The position numbers were made by a program, and so were the translations under genes. Under the pieces are notes generated by a model. The model did no database searches. It was not told where the DNA came from and worked only from the letters and a program-made list of their open reading frames with translations. Positions 7,263 through 10,638 of a stretch of DNA of 10,638 nt are shown here, piece by piece; within the stretch, counting starts at the first letter, position 1, and each line of letters starts with the position of its first letter. Location: the NCBI GenBank assembly GCA_045597845.1, contig JAZLKZ010000037.1:1-10638 (forward strand), written 5' to 3'. This stretch comes from Colimorpha sp045597845. Its GTDB lineage: Bacteria > Bacteroidota > Bacteroidia > Bacteroidales > P3.

Positions 7263-8144
7263 TATTCAATAGCGGGGCATCCCATCGCCATTTCGGGAGG
7301 CAAAGAGTTGGAAATAATTGAAAATATTCCAGGATTCGATGTTTTCGCCATCGATCCCACCCCTTGCGACCTTCAGCTCAAATTTTCGGAGGAAGTCATT
7401 CCCGTCGATTTCATGCCATTCTACTCTGTAGTTTTTGGGGAAGGGAAATACCTTTGCCAATTAGGCAAGGATGGCAACGACTATCGTTTCTCGATGGTTT
7501 CAGCCAATCAGGAACAACGCCATCTAACCTTTTCCCATGCCGAAGGAACCACAATGGTGCAACTTTATCTCAGCGACGCCTTACGCCAAACAAACACTCA
7601 GGAAATCTCCGACTGCATCCGCTTTGCCTTGTGGACAGCCGTAGGCCTGTTGTTGGCACCGTTTCAAGCCATGTCGATCCACTCCTCGACAATCGCCTAC
7701 AAAGGGAAGGCCGTGTTGTTTCTGGGAGAGTCCGGCACTGGCAAAAGCACACACACCAAGCTGTGGCTGAACAACATAGAAAACTCACATCTGCTTAACG
7801 ACGACAGTCCATTCCTTGCCATCGAAAGCGGAACGGCAATGGTTTACGGTTCTCCTTGGAGCGGCAAGACACACTGCTACCACAACGTGAAACTGCCTAT
7901 TGCCGGCATTGTAAGGCTCTCGCAAGCGCCCTACAACAAAATCAGACGTTTATCGGTGTTGGAAGCCTTTGGAGCATTGCAGCCCTCCTGTCCTCCAGGA
8001 CTTTCGCACGACATTTTTTTCACGGACAGGATTGTAGAGATGATTTCCACCGTCCTCAAAACCGTTCCCGTGTTCCACCTTGCCTGTCTGCCCGACGCCG
8101 ATGCCGCCAAACTCAGCTGTGAAACCATTTTTCACCAGTCATGA
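7245..8144 (+). CDS. HPr kinase-like ATP-binding protein of the PqqD cassette
   Basis: This protein belongs to the HprK / PEP-carboxykinase P-loop fold. Relatives in lasso-peptide clusters phosphorylate the precursor peptide, so peptide phosphorylation is the inferred role here. Counted from the ATG at 7245 it has 299 residues. Residues 1-140 are a variable N-terminal domain. The kinase core follows: IHSST at 145-149 (the HprK HxS position), Walker A GESGTGKST at 161-169, the acidic pair in LNDDSPF at 184-190 (the HprK DD site), and YGSPWSGK at 201-208. It lacks the N-terminal domain arrangement of true HPr kinase, and no HPr gene is near. The frame is open further upstream, but that part overlaps the PqqD gene in another frame and looks non-coding; heptamer repeats encode the first few residues. 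It overlaps the peptidase gene by ATGA (8141-8144), implying translational coupling. Confidence 0.85.
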   Translation: MLNTQCYSIAGHPIAISGGKELEIIENIPGFDVFAIDPTPCDLQLKFSEEVIPVDFMPFYSVVFGEGKYLCQLGKDGNDYRFSMVSANQEQRHLTFSHAEGTTMVQLYLSDALRQTNTQEISDCIRFALWTAVGLLLAPFQAMSIHSSTIAYKGKAVLFLGESGTGKSTHTKLWLNNIENSHLLNDDSPFLAIESGTAMVYGSPWSGKTHCYHNVKLPIAGIVRLSQAPYNKIRRLSVLEAFGALQPSCPPGLSHDIFFTDRIVEMISTVLKTVPVFHLACLPDADAAKLSCETIFHQS

Positions 8145-8950
8145 TCACGTTGCCCAACTCCATAGTCTTTGAAGAGGTGACCGAACGGCTCCAACGGGGA
8201 GAGATCGTCACCATTCTTTTGCGTGGAATCAGTATGCAACCGCTGTTGCGCAACGGCAAAGACAAAGTAACGTTGGCACCCATCGGAGACCACATTTTGC
8301 AAAAAGGCGACATCGTGTTGTTCCACATCGACGCACCCCACCCCACCTATCTGCTCCATCGCATCATCAAGATTGAGGGAGACCGCTACACCATGCAAGG
8401 CGACAACTGCGTAAGCAAAGAAGTAGCGACACGCGACGCCATTGTAGGCATACTCAAAGAGATACGCCGCCCCAACGGCAAGGTACAGTCGTGCGAAAGC
8501 ATTGGCTGGAGATGGCTTTCGTGCTATGCCTTATGTCGGAAACGCATCCACAACCTGGCGCGCAAATGTTTCAACACCAAGGCTCGGCGTTGGGAGTCGC
8601 CACTCCATTTCATCTTGCTCGCCATCCTGATGTGGGCACCCCTCAACGGACTGGGGATTCCGATGGACAACTTCATCTTCGGCATCCGCATCGACCACCT
8701 CTACCATGCGTCTATCTACCTTTTCTGCGCCTTTTTCTGGCAAGACTGGCTGCATCGCAACATGAAACCTGTATTGCTGCTGGCAATCCTCACCGGCATC
8801 GTAACCGAATTCGTGCAATACCTCCTCCCCTACCGCGGTTTCGACATCAACGACCTCATCGCCAACATCATAGGCGCCACCATTGGATGGTTTGCGTTGT
8901 GGCTGTATTTCAGGAAAAAGGAAAAGTTGACGAAGCACCAACACCAATAG
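8141..8950 (+). CDS. S24/S26 signal-peptidase-like protease fused to a VanZ-like membrane domain
   Basis: This 269-residue protein has two parts. Residues 1-110 form an S24/S26 peptidase domain with Ser31 in GISMQP, the signal-peptidase nucleophile box. LLHRI follows at 71-75, where His73 stands in place of the usual general-base Lys, as in SipW/ER-type enzymes, and QGDN at 86-89 completes the pattern. It lacks the N-terminal membrane anchor of ordinary signal peptidases. After a basic linker (133-151), residues 155-257 give about four membrane segments with VanZ-family signatures: IDHLYHASIY at 184-193, TEFVQYLLPYRG at 222-233, and DINDLIANIIGATIG at 235-249. The VanZ part could anchor the protease, whose catalytic domain would then lie on the cytoplasmic side unless it is exported. 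The likely role is cleaving the peptide handled by PqqD and the kinase. The ATGA overlap with the kinase couples the two. Confidence 0.87.
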   Translation: MITLPNSIVFEEVTERLQRGEIVTILLRGISMQPLLRNGKDKVTLAPIGDHILQKGDIVLFHIDAPHPTYLLHRIIKIEGDRYTMQGDNCVSKEVATRDAIVGILKEIRRPNGKVQSCESIGWRWLSCYALCRKRIHNLARKCFNTKARRWESPLHFILLAILMWAPLNGLGIPMDNFIFGIRIDHLYHASIYLFCAFFWQDWLHRNMKPVLLLAILTGIVTEFVQYLLPYRGFDINDLIANIIGATIGWFALWLYFRKKEKLTKHQHQ

Positions 8951-8983
8951 AACTCCCAAAGCATTCTCATTGCTGTTTTTCCC

Positions 8984-10186
8984 TTATTGTTTGGCGGCAT
9001 GGTATGACTTTTTTCGTTGTATCAAATCAGAATAGTCTCCCAAGTTGTTCGTGGCAGCGACAATCTGCTTTTGAGGAGAAACAAGATAGTATTGTGGCAT
9101 CACATGAATATCAATCAGTTCACCCATTCCTTTTGCGCTATAGATACAGTCCTTCAAATCGTATCTGCAAGCCATGGAATCCAAACGATGCATATTGTCG
9201 CTGATGGCATTGATCATGAGAATTTTGATTCCTTGCTCGTTGAGAATTCTGTAACCCAAAGAATCCTGTTCCTTTTTAAGCTTTGCCATTCCTTCGTAAC
9301 AACCCCTACACCCAAATCGCCAAAAATCAATCAACAGCCATCCTTGCTGTTGCGCAATGCAGGTCGTGTCGCCCGACATCGAAACCATCGGATAGTATAG
9401 CACACTATCTAACGTTTGAGGTATGTCCTCACTGCTGAACGACCAACTGTATGGGATGAATCTGTCGTTGTGGCGCGAGTACAATTTGTATTTCGGATTC
9501 GAGAAGTCAAAGATAGCGTCAGTCCACTTCGTTTCAGCGGGATAAGTGATGTTGAGCAATATCGTTATATTCCAAGACATGACGCTTTCTTCCGTGGGAA
9601 TGGCCTCGATTTTCTCCAGACATTTCGAGTCTTCGTTGTAAAAATAGTCAATGTTATAGTTTTCGGGAATGTCATATTCGCCAGTTTTTTCATTATACAC
9701 GAATCCATTCTCGCAGAAGCGAGAAAGAATCTTGAATTTAGCGCCATCGATGACACTGTCCCTCATTGAGTTGAAAGCGTATTTAACATGTGCATCTGTC
9801 AGGAATTCCAAAAATTCCAAACTCTGCTCTATTTTTTGGGAATAGAAACAATCATAGAACCTTTCTCCTTCGGCGCCTTGCATCAGTTCCCCGTCTTCGT
9901 CGTTTACAAAATAGACGGAGTCGGTAGTGAATTTATAGTAGCGACCCTCTTCTCTGTCCATGTACAGAAATGTACCATTGTCGATGGTAATATTGTAATG
10001 GAATTCAATCGTATCATCATTGATATGCGTGATGTCCATCGACAGAATTTCCGCCTCGTTCATCGGTTGTCGGACATTCTTTTCCCAATAAACAGATGAC
10101 AAAATGTTTTTTATCGCAGAATTGCAGCTGGTCATACCAACCAATGCGACAAACATCAAAAAACGTAATAATCGTAGTTTTTTCAT
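8984..10186 (-). CDS. Lipoprotein with a C-terminal TlpA-like thioredoxin domain
   Basis: This 400-residue protein starts with a lipoprotein signal peptide (MKKLRLLRF, then VALVGMTSC), so Cys21 is probably acylated and the protein sits in the cell envelope facing the periplasm. The residues after it (NSAIKN) do not resemble the acidic surface-export signal of Bacteroidetes. Residues 45-260 are a Tyr/Asp-rich domain I cannot name. Residues 275-385 form a thioredoxin fold: WLLIDFW at 283-289, the redox pair CRGC at 293-296, and a probable cis-proline in HVMPQYYLVSP (Pro364). The usual Trp before the first Cys is replaced by Phe-Gly. It probably reduces or exchanges disulfides in envelope proteins; the substrate is unknown. 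It converges on the peptidase-VanZ gene with a 33-nt gap. Its base composition is more AT-rich than the genes to its left, hinting at a different origin. Confidence 0.85.
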   Translation of the reverse strand: MKKLRLLRFLMFVALVGMTSCNSAIKNILSSVYWEKNVRQPMNEAEILSMDITHINDDTIEFHYNITIDNGTFLYMDREEGRYYKFTTDSVYFVNDEDGELMQGAEGERFYDCFYSQKIEQSLEFLEFLTDAHVKYAFNSMRDSVIDGAKFKILSRFCENGFVYNEKTGEYDIPENYNIDYFYNEDSKCLEKIEAIPTEESVMSWNITILLNITYPAETKWTDAIFDFSNPKYKLYSRHNDRFIPYSWSFSSEDIPQTLDSVLYYPMVSMSGDTTCIAQQQGWLLIDFWRFGCRGCYEGMAKLKKEQDSLGYRILNEQGIKILMINAISDNMHRLDSMACRYDLKDCIYSAKGMGELIDIHVMPQYYLVSPQKQIVAATNNLGDYSDLIQRKKSYHAAKQ

Positions 10187-10219
10187 TTTTAAAAATCCTG
10201 ACAGTTACGCATTAGCTAA

Positions 10220-10357
10220 TTATTTCACTAAGGAGATTATTGTTATGACAATGCCTATAATGGAAATAACATCACTTGCAGAAAGACCACCGCCTTGCCC
10301 ACGCCGAACTACTTTACTATCACAATAAGCCCCAGAATCGTTATTGTGAAAATACAC
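10220..10357 (-). other. Intergenic stretch with a doubtful small ORF
   Basis: The 220 bases between the lipoprotein start (10186) and the next stop (10407) hold no secure gene. One minus-strand frame is open from beyond the terminator to TAA at 10222-10220. Its last 30 residues look protein-like: basic and glycine-rich VVRRGQGGG, then a hydrophobic run (SDVISIIGIVITIISLV) and a final Lys. The only in-frame start I find downstream of the terminator is GTG at 10357-10355, giving 45 residues. I see no promoter of the TAnnTTTG type. It may be a small membrane peptide, the remnant of a longer gene, or chance. The opposite strand has a 27-codon ORF behind an AAGGAG (10230-10235) that looks less like protein. 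Confidence 0.25.
10320..10349. repeat. 9-bp perfect inverted repeat
   Basis: TCACAATAA (10320-10328) is repeated in inverse as TTATTGTGA (10341-10349) around a 12-nt spacer. It lies between the terminator of the upstream minus-strand gene and the lipoprotein start. The size and spacing would suit an operator for a dimeric regulator or a stem-loop in a transcript. No T-run follows on either strand, so it is not a terminator by itself. Confidence 0.55.
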
Positions 10358-10358
10358 G

Positions 10359-10392
10359 AAAAAAGATTGTGGCGGATTGAAATCCGCCACAA
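10359..10392 (-). terminator. Intrinsic terminator of the membrane protein ending at 10407
   Basis: A perfect 12-bp stem lies at 10367-10378 and 10381-10392 (TTGTGGCGGATT and its complement, nominal 2-nt spacer, so effectively a tight loop). On the minus strand it is followed by TCTTTTTT (10366-10359). The stem begins 14 nt after the stop codon of the upstream gene. GC-rich core plus T-run is a classical rho-independent terminator on this strand. Confidence 0.88.
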
Positions 10393-10406
10393 CGGTGTAA
10401 GCATTG

Positions 10407-10638
10407 CTATGGTTTCAATTCTTTTGCATTTGGATTTTCAGCTTCTCCATTTGACTGTTGTTTGGTTGTTGCCTCATGATCAAGTTTCTTGCATAAAAAC
10501 CAATATGCAAGACACGCTCCACCCCACAGCCAAAGAAAAAGCAGATACCAAGACTCCTTGACGTTGTTCACGAATCCGTCCCAACTCCAAGCGTCTTCAA
10601 AAGAAAAAATCAAGAACGCACCTACACCGAACAGTAAT
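10407..10638 (-). CDS. C-terminal end of a membrane protein (start outside the window)
   Basis: The frame enters from the right edge without a start and ends at TAG (10409-10407), leaving 76 residues. Two hydrophobic segments are visible: LLFGVGAFLIF at the very edge, and SWYLLFLWLWGGACLAYWFL at about residues 28-47 of the visible part. They are separated by a short acidic, Trp-containing loop (SFEDAWSWDGFVNNVKE). The tail (CKKLDHEATTKQQSNGEAENPNAKELKP, read in two parts as CKKLDHEATTKQQ and SNGEAENPNAKELKP) is charged and polar, and by the positive-inside rule probably cytoplasmic. I do not recognise the family. A TTG at 10613 could serve as a start, but the frame is open beyond it and a membrane segment precedes it, so truncation by the window is the better reading. 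A strong terminator follows. Confidence 0.65.
   Translation of the reverse strand, partial: LLFGVGAFLIFSFEDAWSWDGFVNNVKESWYLLFLWLWGGACLAYWFLCKKLDHEATTKQQSNGEAENPNAKELKP

Noticed and set aside
8961..8985. Weak hairpin AGCA...TGCT followed by GTTTTT between the convergent genes
   Set aside because: The stem is only four base pairs, too weak to call a terminator.
10244..10327. Plus-strand 27-codon ORF preceded by AAGGAG with 8-nt spacing
   Set aside because: Bacteroidetes rarely depend on such a site, the product (proline-rich after a few residues) has no features, and it is antisense to the other candidate frame. Probably chance.

Overview
The window looks like chromosomal DNA from a member of the Bacteroidales, perhaps Prevotellaceae. 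Three things point there: promoter elements of the TAnnTTTG type, an S9B exopeptidase and a lipoprotein with a Bacteroidetes-style TSC lipobox, and starts that lack Shine-Dalgarno sequences. The genus is inference.

Left half (1-6836, all minus strand): five same-strand genes separated by 37-72 nt that could form one transcript. In transcription order they are a GT2 polyprenyl-phosphate mannosyltransferase-like enzyme (6836-6111), a secreted S9B prolyl exopeptidase resembling prolyl tripeptidyl peptidase (6038-3894), riboflavin synthase ribE (3856-3245), an unrecognised 831-residue membrane protein with a canonical EF-hand loop and an InlB-B-repeat-like tail (3195-700), and the start of aspartyl-tRNA synthetase aspS, which runs off the left edge (651-1). 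These genes share no obvious pathway.

Middle (6837-8950): a divergent promoter region carries one TAnnTTTG element on each strand. The plus-strand element drives a compact three-gene cassette: a PqqD-family peptide-binding protein (6926-7201), an HPr-kinase-like ATP-binding protein (7245-8144) and, overlapping it by four bases, a SipW-like S24/S26 serine peptidase fused to a VanZ-like membrane domain (8141-8950). PqqD, kinase and peptidase are the kinds of parts seen in RiPP maturation (leader recognition, phosphorylation, leader removal). No precursor peptide, cyclase, radical SAM enzyme or transporter is visible, so the cassette may act on a substrate encoded elsewhere. It is the most interesting system in the window.

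Right end (8951-10638, minus strand, visibly more AT-rich): a thioredoxin-fold (TlpA-like) lipoprotein converges on the cassette. Behind it lies a 220-base intergenic stretch with a 9-bp inverted repeat, a doubtful small ORF and a strong intrinsic terminator. The terminator ends a membrane protein whose start lies beyond the window.

Heptamer tandem repeats related to CAATTNT sit at three gene junctions. They overlap two stop codons and supply the start codon and first codons of the kinase.
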